Assembly: GCA_021378525.1 (NCBI GenBank)
Contig: JAACJW010000004.1
Location: forward strand, 1-56,290
Source of the DNA: Ureaplasma sp. Hg2
Lineage (GTDB): Bacteria > Bacillota_I > Bacilli_A > Mycoplasmatales > Mycoplasmoidaceae
DNA length: 56,290 bases
Direction: 5' to 3'
Position numbers and translations under genes: made by a program
In this document: in pieces, positions 7,803 to 18,359 of the stretch
Layout of the letters: each line of letters starts with the position of its first letter
Numbering within the stretch: position 1 is the stretch's first letter
Notes under the pieces: model-generated
What the model was told of the DNA's origin: nothing
What the model saw: only the letters and a program-made list of their open reading frames with translations
Databases searched by the model: none

Positions 7803-8510
7803 ATGTATAAAAGTTTACTAAAAAGAAATAATCTGTATCATCTAGAAAATACTAGCTTTAAAAACAAGCCAGAAGCTTTTGACTCTTTCTTAGAAAAAGT
7901 ATCGAAGTATCAGAATGGTTTTAAAGATAAATTTGATATAGATATTTATAATTGCAAACGTCCAACCAAATTTAAACAATTTATAACGTGGGCCAAATCT
8001 TTTCAAGGCAGCGTTAACACATGAACATATATTCAAATGGGGCAACTATTTAATGTACACCCTGAAACAATAGGTCGTTGAATTAAGAAAATTCCATGAT
8101 TATCTTATCAGTGAAACCCTAAAAGTAACTTGCGTAAACGTAAACACCATACTCATTTTTTGAAAATGATTTTAGTTACAGATAAAAAAAAGTTAAAGAT
8201 AGAACAAGATATTTTAAATGCAGCTAGAGAAGAAAATGAAAAGACACAAAATCTTTTAAATGGATCTAGAAAAAAGAAAAAATTGAAACCTATTGAAACC
8301 TCTGAAAATTATATAGAACGAAATAATCGACTTGAGGACGAACGAGCTGCTACAACAATAAAACAAGAAGAAATAAAATATCAAATAGAACTCGCTAAAT
8401 TAGAAAAGAAAAACAAAGGCGTAGCTATTGATTGAAAAGACGACTTAGAAGAAGAACAAGAAACTAAACCGCCGCCTAATCGCAATTTCCGACCTATCAA
8501 CGTTAAATAA
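7803..8510 (+). CDS. Rep-like / HTH DNA-binding protein
   Basis: 235 residues with five TGA-encoded Trp. Residues about 75-105 (TYIQMGQLFNVHPETIGRWIKK) look like a helix-turn-helix. The second half is highly charged, with a long helix (RAATTIKQEEIKYQIELAKLEKKNK). This resembles plasmid and phage replication-initiation or replisome-organiser proteins in layout; I cannot assign a family. It begins right after the repeat/hairpin region and is followed by a terminator and by four iteron-like repeats, which supports a replication or copy-control role. ATG 10 nt after AAAGGA; a TTG at 7800 with 7-nt spacing is an alternative start. Confidence 0.55.
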
Positions 8511-8558
8511 GTTGTTCTATGGAACAAGACAAAAACACCATAATGGCCCTAATAGAAT

Positions 8559-8584
8559 ATTAATAACAAACGTTATTAATTTTT
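8559..8584 (+). terminator. Intrinsic terminator of the Rep-like gene
   Basis: ATTAATAAC-AAAC-GTTATTAAT (9-bp stem) followed by T5, about 50 nt after the stop codon. Confidence 0.8.
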
Positions 8585-8705
8585 CCATTATGTTAATCAT
8601 TAAAAGTGGTTATAACGCTTAAATCACGTTTAATAAAGCTTATAAGATAAGAATAGAACCTATATTTTAACTAAAAATGGTTAATGATCTATTTTACTAA
8701 ATTTG

Positions 8706-8781
8706 TAATGTCGCCCTATTTTTCACTAATGTCGCCCTAATAACAATCTTGTGTCTCCCTAATCATTAGTAATGTCTCCCT
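8706..8781. repeat. Four iteron-like repeats, 21-22 bp period
   Basis: The 12-mer TAATGTC(G/T)CCCT occurs at 8706, 8727, 8749 (first two bases differ: TTGTGTCTCCCT) and 8770. Spacings of 21, 22 and 21 bp place all copies on one face of the helix. Such arrays bind Rep proteins at theta origins or repressors at promoters. The whole 8511-8856 stretch is non-coding. Confidence 0.75.
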
Positions 8782-8856
8782 TTTAAAGTAATATAAAAGA
8801 TACTACTAGATATCACTCTAATAGTATTTTGATAATATAAGTTTTTTATTTAGGAT

Positions 8857-10425
8857 TTAAAACATTCCTCAATCAAAACCGCCTATTCTAATTTTTAACT
8901 CATGCCCATCGCCTAAAATAAAGGGCTCTCCATTAGGAAAAACAAATTTAGGTGTTCCGTCCTCGTTAAAACAATTAAACTTTATATCTATATTCATAAA
9001 TTCATTTCACGAATGAGATGTTGAACCAGACGTTAAAGTAATTTGATTTGTATCAAAAAGAATATCATTTTTAAGAATTTTATTTAAGTTATCATCTTGA
9101 TAATAGTTTTTATAAATATAATTAAGATGATTACTAGGTTGATTAAAGCTAATATACATTGACTCAAAATCATTATTTTTTGGATTTACCACTATGTTTT
9201 GTAGTGTTTTTAATATTGAATCTTTTAATTCGTTATTTAATTTAGGATCATTAGCCACATTACTAGCGGTACATTCGTCACTACCAGGGAATTTTTCGTG
9301 CATTTCTTTATATAAAGAAGGATATAAATTTTCTATAGAATTATTACCGTATGCTGTTATTATTTTATATTTATCTTGTTTGATATTAAATTTATTAGTG
9401 AAGTTATAAGTTTGATCAAACAACGTTTGACTAACATTAAGTTCAATAAAAGAATTTTTACTATTATGATCTATATTTGTAACTTTAACATTGTATAACT
9501 GTAAGACACTTCGCTCAAAATTAAAAATTCAAGAGTTCAAAGTATCATAAGGATTAGTACTCTCCTTTAATTTAACCCCGTTAATAGTCAAATTAACAAC
9601 ATTTTGATAAAAATTATGGACAAAGTCTTCGCCCCACTCATGATCTATATGTCTACTATTACTATAAGTTAATTCTCCTGTTGTTTTTGAATAATCAATA
9701 TCACTTTCATAATAATCATTAAATAAGTTAGGGTCATTATTAAAAGTTAAATCTATATTAACGGGAATATTACTATAGACACCGCTTAAAGCAACATTAT
9801 AACCAACATCATCGACTTCATCATAATAATAAAATGTACCCGATATATCAAACTTAATAAAATTACTTTTTAAAACACTATATCCTCTTCCGCCGATACC
9901 ACCATAAGAAAGATAATCATTAACGTGCATTGTAGGCTTAAAAACTAAATCATCTTCATTATCAATAAAAGCAACACCTTCATTTATATATCATTGTGCA
10001 GCTTTGCTATTAACTTCTATTTGATTATTGAGATTACTAGAAGCGCCACCATGAAAATTTATATCTAATATATCTCTATATTGATTAATATCTTCAAAAA
10101 TATTTTTATTATCTATTTTTAATTGTAAAATTTCTGGATTTTCATAGAAAAAATTTACGAGAAAATTTACATTAGATTTATCAAGAGTAGCTTTATCTTT
10201 TTCACATTCAGATGTAAAGAATTCTAATTCATCATCACCTATTTTACTTAAAGCGTTTTGATCGATTGCTGCTGTGAAAGTTTTTTGTACTGGGGTTGGT
10301 TTAGGCTTATTGCCCGAATCATCGCCGTCTGACGTAGTAGAAGTGCTACAAGACGTTACTAAAGGTGTGATTATTATTGAACCAGCTAATAATAAACTTA
10401 AACCATATCATTTTTTATTCTTCAT
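8857..10425 (-). CDS. Large surface lipoprotein of the conjugative element
   Basis: 522 residues. Signal peptide with lipobox PLVTSC (Cys about 26), then a Ser/Thr/Asp/Lys/Pro linker and a large Asn-rich, Tyr-rich extracellular region with no recognised domain. The start overlaps the end of the preceding 10415-13264 gene by about 11 nt (an ATG at 10428 gives one extra residue), so the two are translationally coupled. Probably exposed on the cell surface, perhaps for mating contact or entry exclusion; inference from position only. Several TGA codons are Trp. Confidence 0.8.
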
Positions 10426-13264
10426 CATCGGCAATCAATTGTTTAAATTTATTTCTTCTTATAATATATCAAATAGCAGCCACAGTTATTACTAAGCCGG
10501 CAATAACACTACAAACGATTGTAGGTATTAATCATGGTAACGTATTAACAATATCCATAATAGTGAAGCCACTTAAATTAAAATTAATAGATTTAGCACG
10601 AGTAATCCCATTTGCATCCATTAAAATACTTTTGTTTTCTAACGAATCCTTTTGTTTCATATTGATACAACCTTTCAATTCGCCGGTATCGTCATTTGGA
10701 TTAAGTGAAATGGTATCTACTTGTGTTTTAAATTCCTCTTTTGTTAAATTAGTTTTAACAACGACATTAACATTATTAATATTAAAATCACTATATTCAA
10801 CTAAGTTATTTAAAATATCTTCTCGCGTCACTTCTGATGGCTTCTTACTAGCAAAATCTAAAGCGCTTACATCGACATCGGTTTTTGCCTGATCTGTTTG
10901 TTCATCAACATTAAAACCACTTAAATTAAACTTAAGTATTTGACTATCATCAGATCCACTCAATAATGTTGAATTAGACTTAGTTTCTAGCGTACTATCC
11001 TTTGTTATTTTAATAGATCCCTTTAATTCTCCGACATCATCAAACGGATTAAGCGTTGTATTTTGAATTTGTGTTGCAAATTGTTCTTTAGTTAAATTGG
11101 TCTTAGCGATAACATTATCGTTGCCTATATTAAAATTACTATATTCAACTAAGTTACTTAAAATATCTTCTTGTGTTATCGTTGAAGGTTTCTTACTAGA
11201 TAAGCTTAATGTTTGAATGTTAATGTCAGTTTTCGCTTGATCCGTTTTCGCGTTTTTGCCAAAGCTAGAAAAGACATGTTGGACAACCTGAGGTTGTTCG
11301 TCCCCAATAGCTTTAAATGTAACCGTTACTTTAATAGTTCCATCCAATTGGTTATATTCTTGACTTATTCCATCATGGGCAATAAAACTATATTGTTGTA
11401 AATTATCAAAATTATTTAAGACCTCAGTAGGTTCGATGATTTTAAACATTCCATACTTTGCCATCGCAAAAGGAGTTTTATTATAATCATCACCAAAAAT
11501 TTCTCCAAATGTTTTTTCGTTATAATCAATAGTTTCAAAGCTAATTCAATCTGCATAATGAATTGCCGGATTGAAATCATATATGGTGTTATTATCATCT
11601 CACTTAGGTGAATATACCCCTTGCGTTTCATCGTATAAACCTATTTGAATGCCAATGTTTTTGCCATCACGATTAGTTTTGCTACCAAAAATATTTCGTG
11701 TCGGTAGGCTACCATCTTCCTTTTTTTCACTAGTCATATTTAAACTCATATCTGTAATTGTAATTCCTGAGTTACCATCTCCTTGACCAAACAAATTTTT
11801 AATAATTGCTTCATTGTCTGCTAAATCTTTTCAGCTATAAGTTCTAACAGTAGGAATGCCTTGTGAAGCTGGCACTGTATAAGAAACCGCTATTTCAAAA
11901 TTACTTAATAACGATCTTAATTTATATCATAAGAAAACATCGTTATTTACTAATTCTTGATTATCTGCATTCACCTTTCAATCTAAAGGCTTAACATCAT
12001 TTAAATTAATAGTTATATTACTTTGTTTTGCCATTGTTAATCAATAGTTTAATGTGTTTTCTTTATCAACATTAATGATACTATATCCCATTTCGGCGCT
12101 TACAGGTGAATTTAAATCAACAATTTTTCCTTGATCAATAGCTTCTATTAAAGCATTCAAATCAAGTGATGTTACTCCTTCTAAACCATCTTTATATTTA
12201 TTGATTAAATTTTGTCTCATTGCTAAATTTTCAGAACTCATCGCTATCGATTGAATATATGAATCATTAGGCATTAAAGTTAGAATGTCTGATTTTTCAT
12301 AATGCTTAGATTTATCTTGATCTACCATTATTAATTTATTTAAGTCAAAATTACTCTGATCAGTTATTAGTATATGACTATCAATAGCTTGTTGGTTTAT
12401 ATATTGATTATTTTTTCTTAAGTTATTATCGCCATGTATATCGTTGTCGTCCATTCCATAAATATTTACACTATTATGTGCAATTCCTACATCATGACGG
12501 TGAGCATAAAAATCAGTTCCCGCAGGAGTACTAGTACGTTGAATTCATGCTTTGCACAAAGGTTCTTCCTTGTTTCAATCCTCTACTAGCTTTGTAGCCT
12601 TTTTCTCACCTTTAGTACCAAGGCCGCACGAAATACTGTTGCCGGATTCCATTGTATATTTAAAATCATCATTATAAACATTATTTTCATTGTAATGATC
12701 ATCTCAGTCTCCAGCATAAATATCATAACCATTTCTTTTTTCAGTAGAAAAATCTAGGTCATATCCGTCTTTATTTAAAAACACATTGGAGGACAAATTA
12801 TTATCATAATTTTTATTTGTTAGCGATTCATATTTATCATTATCAATTTTAAAACTAACATTATTTAAAACATTATGTAATGATGATGAATCGCCTAACG
12901 AAAAACCATTTAAATTCATAGTTATTTTTGATAGAACGGTATTATTATTAACATCAACCATCTTATCGTTAATATTACTTGAATCAGAATAAGAATTATG
13001 ATCATATATTTTAGCATTATATGTCATTGTATCTGGTAAAGTATTAACATTAATCCCATACGGATCAATAAAATTATCATCCTTTGTAATTGGTGCGGTA
13101 TCCTTTACTACTGAAGATGTCTTAGTTTGTGTATTTTGAACACTTGTATTTGTGTTCGAAGTGTTACTAGTGGTTGGCATAAATGTCAAGCTTAGAACCG
13201 AAGCACTAGTAATGATTGGTAGCAAAACGATTGCTACTTTATAGTTTAATTTTTTTAGTTTCAT
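10415..13264 (-). CDS. Large surface protein with two Lipoprotein_17-type repeats
   Basis: 949 residues, read through many TGA (Trp) codons. An N-terminal signal or anchor segment (VAIVLLPIITSASVLSLTF) precedes a Ser/Thr-rich linker. Two homologous blocks near residues 675-770 and 780-870 contain KTDxxxxxLxxxSKKPSxxTxEDILxNLVEYS, the pattern of the mycoplasma 'lipoprotein-associated' repeat (PF04200 type). A C-terminal membrane helix (IPTIVCSVIAGLVITVAAIW) is followed by the basic stop-transfer RRNKFK. Topology is therefore two membrane anchors with a large outside domain. Its place in the element matches the large ICE surface proteins of Mycoplasma (Mbov_0399-like), an analogy from position and size. 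Confidence 0.85.
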
Positions 13265-13609
13265 ATTAAACCTCCTATTTAATAAACTAAGTTTATTATA
13301 TATTAATATTTCTTATTTTTTGGATATAAATAATGCTTGCTTATATAATTAATTATATAATATTTTAGTTTGCTAAATGCAAGCGATATTACAGTATAAA
13401 TAACACTTATAAAACTAGTAAAAATACATCAAAAAAATTCCTTAAGAACGATTCTGTGAAGAAAGGTTCTAGGAATTAGTTTGGTTCCCGGAGGTAACAA
13501 ATTGTTTAATACAATTATACCATGAAATATTTATTATTTATCAGAATGATATAATTAAAGAGTTGAAAGGAGGTAATAAATTGTTTATTTGTTTTACAGG
13601 AGGTATGGC

Positions 13610-13675
13610 TTGGCCCTAGATCTTTTGCTAGTAGTAGTAATTTTATTATTACTTACTGCTAGTAGAAAGGGATAG
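13610..13675 (+). CDS. 21-residue hydrophobic peptide, possible type I toxin
   Basis: TTG start 5 nt after a perfect AGGAGGT. The product begins MALDLLLVVVILLLL and ends in a polar tail TASRKG: one membrane-spanning helix with a basic tail, the usual form of Fst/TxpA/Ldr-type toxins, though shorter than most. Coding evidence is limited to the ribosome-binding site and composition. Confidence 0.4.
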   Translation: MALDLLLVVVILLLLTASRKG

Positions 13676-13691
13676 ACCTTTCTACCTCCGG

Positions 13692-13748
13692 ACAACAAAG
13701 CACAAGAGTTCGACTCTTGGAAAGTGTATCTTAGCGGGTGCATTTTTT
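13692..13748 (+). terminator. Double hairpin and T6 tract
   Basis: CAAGAG-TTCGA-CTCTTG (perfect 6-bp stem) is followed by GTGTATC-TTAGC-GGGTGCAT (7 bp, some G-U) and T6. Likely end of the plus-strand transcript of this locus. Confidence 0.55.
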
Positions 13749-13749
13749 A

Positions 13750-14046
13750 TTACTCCATTCTCCTTCGTTTCCTACGTGATAATCATTTAAAGACTAATAT
13801 AAAAAACAAAATAATAATGCAACCAAAAGTACCACCTAACATACTTTCGACTCATGCTGGCATAAACAAACTCGTGTTAGAAGTATTAAAAATATAATTT
13901 AAGCCGATTGCAGCAAAGATAATTATTAAAATGATATCTAAAATTATTGCTCAATTTTGAATTGTTTCCTTAACGCCATATTTTTCAATATTAAATAATC
14001 AAGGAATAACTATCCGTGTAGGTTGTCGTTTAGCTTTAAAATCCAT
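13750..14046 (-). CDS. Small membrane protein of the transfer operon
   Basis: 98 residues with Trp-coding TGAs. Two membrane segments (about residues 32-52, IILDIILIIIFAAIGLNYIF, and 70-88, GTFGCIIILFFILVFKWL), with a very basic end RRKRRRME. The ATG is 1 nt beyond the stop of the relaxase gene, so it is the third cistron of a TraG-relaxase-membrane protein operon. Function unknown; a transfer accessory role is likely from coupling. Confidence 0.75.
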
Positions 14047-14047
14047 A

Positions 14048-15319
14048 TTAACGCTCCATTTCCTTTTCTTCGATATTCTTTTCCCATCATAATTCCATCG
14101 TCATCATGCGAGACAAACCTCGCGCTAGCGATGTTTCAAATAATTGATTAGTTTTTATAATTCTATTAAAATTTAACCGATCATAAACTTTATTATTTTT
14201 ATAATAGTTTTTTTGATGATAAGACATTTTTAAATTCTTATTTTTATCATTTTCTTTAATTGTTTTTAAAACAGCGTTTCCTAAATGACCTTTTAATTCA
14301 TTTTGGATGTTATTTTTTTCACTAGCTAATTTTTTGTTTAAATCACTATACGTACTAGTACTAGTGTTTCAATTTTGCTTTAGTCTATTTTCATAATTAG
14401 AATATGTGTCATTTAATTTATCATTAAAGCTAGTAAATTTATCTTTTAAATTTTGATTGCTGTCAATTATTTTTTCAACTAATTGATCTATTCCAAATAA
14501 TAATTTTTCAGAATGAATATTATTATATTGAAGACGACCTTTTGTACCTTTTGTTTTTTTAATATCTTTACTTAAATGATCTAATTGTCTTCCTATCTCT
14601 CGATTATTTCTAATAACATCCTTAAACAATGTTTTAAGTTCAATTTTTTCTTTATTCATTTCTACAAACAAACTTTTGTTGTTTTCAAATAACATAACGT
14701 TTTGTCTTGATACTGCGATATAAGTATCTTTTTTTAATTTTCCTCGAACCCTAATATCCTCGTCCTTAACAAACGAAGGTTGATAAACTCTAAAATGGAG
14801 ATGGTGTTTCGATGTGTTGGTATGGAATGCAGCCTGATAAGTAAAATTACGTGGATTCAAGTTATTGTGGCTACAAATAGCTTTAAATGAATTATTAGCT
14901 ATTAAACGTTTCATGTTAGGTAGATCATAATTAATTGTTGATTCTTCATCGAAGCTTACTACTATTGTTCAAATATTCGATTTAGGATGGACTTCAGGAA
15001 GTGAATCATTACTAATGTTATTCCCGACAGCATTAAATAATTCGAATTCATTATTAGGTATTTCTCCTAAAGAACCCTCCCGATTATACATATAACCGAC
15101 CAACGACCCTTCCTTAGCTTGATCTAGTTTTTCTAATTCTTGTTGCAATATTTTTCTTGTCTTGTTATCTAGCGTAGTTTTGCTCAATTCTTCTTCAATA
15201 TGCTTTCTTCTCAAATAATTTAAGTAGTTTCCTTTATTAGTGCTATTACTAGCTAAAAACCCATAATCCTTTGAAGCAGGAGTATAAAATTTTATATTAG
15301 TAATCATTTTAACTGGCAT
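14048..15319 (-). CDS. Conjugative relaxase (MOBP-like)
   Basis: 423 residues. Around 165-176 the segment FHTNTSKHHLHFRVYQ supplies the histidine cluster expected of the relaxase metal site, matching the hTxTxHxHxHxx form of MOBP relaxases. The protein would nick oriT and lead the strand into the recipient. The C-terminal half is a long coiled-coil region. ATG starts 2 nt after the TraG stop and the next gene follows after 1 nt, so nicking and coupling proteins are co-translated. Catalytic Tyr not assigned with certainty (IKFYTPASKDYGF near the N-terminus has candidates). Several TGA are Trp. Confidence 0.75.
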
Positions 15320-15321
15320 GA

Positions 15322-17658
15322 TTAACGCCCGTCCATAGCTTTAAAATCATTTTTATTATCTTTTGATTTTTTATTAGCTTCTTTTTGTTTTGCTTGATTT
15401 TTTACTTTATCTTCCAACTTTTTTTTATCGTCTAGTTTCTTCTTTTTATTATCTTCTTGTTTTTTATCTGCTTTCTTTTCCTTTACGGTCTTAAAATTAA
15501 TTAGATCTAAAAAATATGAAGTGGTCCAATCATTAGTAATATTTTGATTAATTATTTTAGGTATACACCCTTTAATAACATCAACGGTTTGAAATAAATT
15601 TATTACTTCAATGTTTTTAATTGGCTTTTTACGTTGGATTCAAAGGTATAAATTATTTTCTTTGTTTGTTCTTAAATCTTCAGGCTTAATCACTAATTTT
15701 TCATTTTCTTGATCCTGATAAGATTTATTGAGCGATTCCTTATCAATTCCAATTGAGGTGGTTGAATTACTTTTAAAATAATCTATCTTGCCACTAGTAT
15801 CAGATAATCTTTTGTTGGTGTTATAGTCATCAGACAATAAATATAAAGTAGCCATTACATTGGCTTTTAAAATTTCAGCCGTATCACGCCCGTATTTTAA
15901 ATTAATTTGACTATCAGCTTGGATTGCCATAATTGTTCAAATGTTTCTAGAACGCCCTGCCGTTAATAAAGAGTTCATAATATCTATTTTAGGAAGGTTA
16001 CCAAATTCTTCTAAAATGAATAATATAGGACGTGGTAATTTTTGATCTAGATAATTATTACATTTATCTAAAAGAGTGGCATACATGATTTCCACTAGTA
16101 TCGAAGCAAATACATGTTTAGTTGTGTCTACTTCAGGAATAATAATGTAAATAATAGTTGGTCTAATCTCGATCGTGTCAAAGCTACTATCTGAAATCAG
16201 ACTATTTCAAATAATACCTATATTTTTGAATGGCTTAAAAGCATTACCGGCCATACCTTTAATTGTTCCTAAAGCTTTTGGCGACTCATTATAAACACTC
16301 ACCATCTGATCAGAAGAATAGTCTATAATTTTTTTATTAATTAATTCTTGAATTTTTACTTCAATTTCTTCGATTGCTTTATTGTCTTTTTTATCATCAT
16401 CATTTAATTCATTTAGTTTTTTTAATAATTTATTATGATTGATTGTTCAATTTTTTAATTGATTTTTACGATCATCATAAAATTCAATAACAGATTCAGC
16501 TGTTGTTAAATCAATATTCTTGGCTATCGTTGGTAAATTAAAATAAGTATTATTAATTTCACCATTTTCAATAAAATCAAGTTCAATTTTTTCTAATGCC
16601 CGCAACAGTCAACCTAAAACTAATTTAATAGTTGATGGTTCTCAATAACCATCAGCTTGCTTATCGTTGTCTCTAGATTGACAAAATTTAGTAGCTATCT
16701 TATCACACTCATCAAAAGCTTTAGATTTTTCCTGTTCGCTTAAAAGAATCGATTGTTGGCGTGCGCTGTCTTTTGAAATAAAAGCAAAGTTTCCAATGGT
16801 GAAATAAGGATTCTCTGTATCGGCCGAACTTGGTTTATTATCGATCCAAATATAATTATCGATTTTACTCGTATGGATTCTTCTTTTAATTCTATTATTT
16901 TTTAAGAGCAAATAATTTTTAAACTTTGAAAAAGCAAAATCTAGTAAATTAATACTATTGGAATTAAAACTATCATAATAATTATATACTAAAACATCAT
17001 ATCCGTTCTTCTTTGCGAATGCAGAAGTTTTATCAAAAATTTCACCTTTTGGATCGGTTATTATCATCGAAGGTTTAATTGTAGATTTAACATTTAATTC
17101 GATTGTGGGCAAAAGAATGGTCGCGGTTTTACCTGACCCCGATGTTCCATAAAGAATACAATTACTATCCGCTAGTAACCTAGCGGTATAATTCTTGTTT
17201 ATCTTATGTTTTCTAAAATCGCAGGTTAAAGTTTTTTGCGTTGTAACATCTGCATACTTTTCAAACGAATTTTTTTTGACACATTTACGTTGTTGAGAAA
17301 CAGTTAAAGCTTTTGATTCAATAACAAACCCATAAGCATTATGTTTTTGATTTGCAACGATATTTGATTTACTATAATTATCAAAATTTTTGTATGATCA
17401 AAAACCTTTGATGGTAGAACTAGAATGTTTCTTTTTAGAACCGCGATCAAATTTATAAAACTTGTAAAAATAAAATCAAATGCAACCAGCGATAACAAGG
17501 AGATCGAATAGCCACAAATATCAGCTACTAAATCCAGCTACGAACAACGATCAATTTATAGTCTGATTGAAAAGGAAATTATAAATTATATCTATAACTA
17601 TAAAAACAATAAAAAACAAAAGGATAGCAATAGCGATATCAATAATAATTTTTTTCAC
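15322..17658 (-). CDS. VirD4/TraG-type coupling protein
   Basis: 778 residues. Two N-terminal membrane helices (about 4-30 and 38-65), Walker A YGTSGSGKTATILLPT at about 170-178, and a Walker B region ILFILEEFGNLPKI near 545 identify a type IV coupling protein, which delivers the relaxase-DNA complex to the secretion channel. The C-terminus is a Lys/Asp/Glu-rich tail. GTG start 10 nt after GAAAGGA; no ATG in the preceding in-frame stretch. More than ten TGA are Trp. First gene of the minus-strand transfer operon, divergent from the channel genes. Confidence 0.93.
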
Positions 17659-17721
17659 AATAAGGAAGTCCTTTCAAAAGGGACGTGCAGCACAGATGCA
17701 CGACAAAAAAAGATTTTTTGT

Positions 17722-17808
17722 GCCCTTTTGTATCGACTGACAAAAGGGCTCGGCCTGCGGCCTCCTTCGATTTTTAGCAAAGGTTAATAATATTATACCT
17801 AAAAATCG
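17722..17808. other. Palindrome-rich segment, oriT candidate
   Basis: Lies in the divergent 356-bp gap between relaxase/coupling and channel operons. GCCCTTTTGT (17722-17731) pairs with ACAAAAGGGC (17740-17749); GGCCTGCGGCC follows; CGATTTTTAG (17768-17777) pairs with CTAAAAATCG (17799-17808), enclosing a smaller palindrome TAATAATATTA. The most GC-rich patch of the element core. Inverted repeats next to the relaxase operon are typical of oriT. The first hairpin could instead belong to the coupling-protein leader. Confidence 0.45.
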
Positions 17809-17849
17809 TGTTTTTGCGACACAAAAACTAAGCAAGATAAGAGAAAACT

Positions 17850-17952
17850 ATGTCTTTTAATGCTTTTACTTTATATATAAAGGGTAAAAAGACATTAAAT
17901 AAACATTAAGACATATTTTCTTATTGTAAAAAGACATATTATTTAATATAAT
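17850..17952 (+). promoter_or_regulatory. Promoter of channel operon with AAGACAT operator repeats
   Basis: TTGTAA (17924-17929), 17-bp spacer, TATAAT (17947-17952), 62 nt before the ATG at 18015. AAGACAT occurs at 17889, 17908 and 17931, and inverted (ATGTCTT) at 17850. The last copy lies in the promoter spacer, so a repressor bound there would block transcription. Binding protein unknown. Confidence 0.6.
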
Positions 17953-18014
17953 AAAATAGTAATTATTCTTTTTACAAGAGAATAAAAATTGACATTTTTT
18001 TAGGAGGTATTTAT

Positions 18015-18359
18015 ATGGATACTACATCATGAGTCTGAGGGGCAATTATAAATTTAATGGGGGAGGATCAAGGAAGTAAGCTAATAACAGGACTTAATGT
18101 AATATTGGGCATTATCATCGGCGTAGCTGCGGCTGGGTTTATCATTCAATTATTAATGTGATTTGTCAAAAAACAACACATCGAGGAAGAAGAAAATCCT
18201 AAGCACAATAAAAAGATGATGAGAAATTTAGGTGGATTTTTAGGAGTGTGTTCAACGTTTTTTATCGTAACAATGATCTTTAATTTTGCAGGAACATATG
18301 TTGTTCCTGATGATGTAAAAACCGAATCTATTATAATGATTATTCAAACGTTATGATAG
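18015..18359 (+). CDS. Pilin-like small membrane protein (Mbov_0395-like)
   Basis: 114 residues, with TGA codons as Trp from residue 6 on. Two membrane helices (about 27-52 and 80-100) separated by a charged loop KKQHIEEEENPKHNKK, the TrbC/VirB2-like layout. Strong AGGAGGT 6 nt before ATG. The stop overlaps the next start by 7 nt. Position before the polytopic protein and VirB4 matches the Mycoplasma ICE gene order 0395-0396-0397-0398. Likely forms or supports the transfer channel. Confidence 0.7.

Larger units (their letters stand above)
13265..13749 (+). ncRNA. Candidate regulatory RNA / small-toxin locus
   Basis: Between divergent minus-strand genes, with plus-strand signals. GGAGGTAA(C/T)AAATTGTTTA occurs twice (13490 and 13569), and a third GGAGGT at 13599 precedes the tiny ORF at 13610. 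Downstream CCTTTCTACCTCCGG (13678-13692) carries an anti-Shine-Dalgarno stretch that can pair with CCGGAGGTA at 13488 or with the ORF's own GGAGGT. A hairpin AGAAAGG/CCTTTCT (13664-13684) sits between. The locus ends in hairpins and T6. This layout recalls type I toxin mRNAs with long-range 5'-3' pairing; it is a hypothesis. Confidence 0.4.

Noticed and set aside
10377-10892. Plus-strand ORF of 171 codons, hydrophobic
   Set aside because: Antisense of the large surface protein, which has signal peptide, repeats and C-terminal anchor in frame.
13692-13712. CAAGAGTTCGACTCTTG looks like a tRNA T-arm
   Set aside because: No acceptor stem, D-arm or anticodon arm can be built around it; better read as a terminator hairpin of the small locus.
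17659-18014. Divergent region as a chromosomal replication origin
   Set aside because: No DnaA-box cluster recognised; position between transfer operons suits oriT and promoters.
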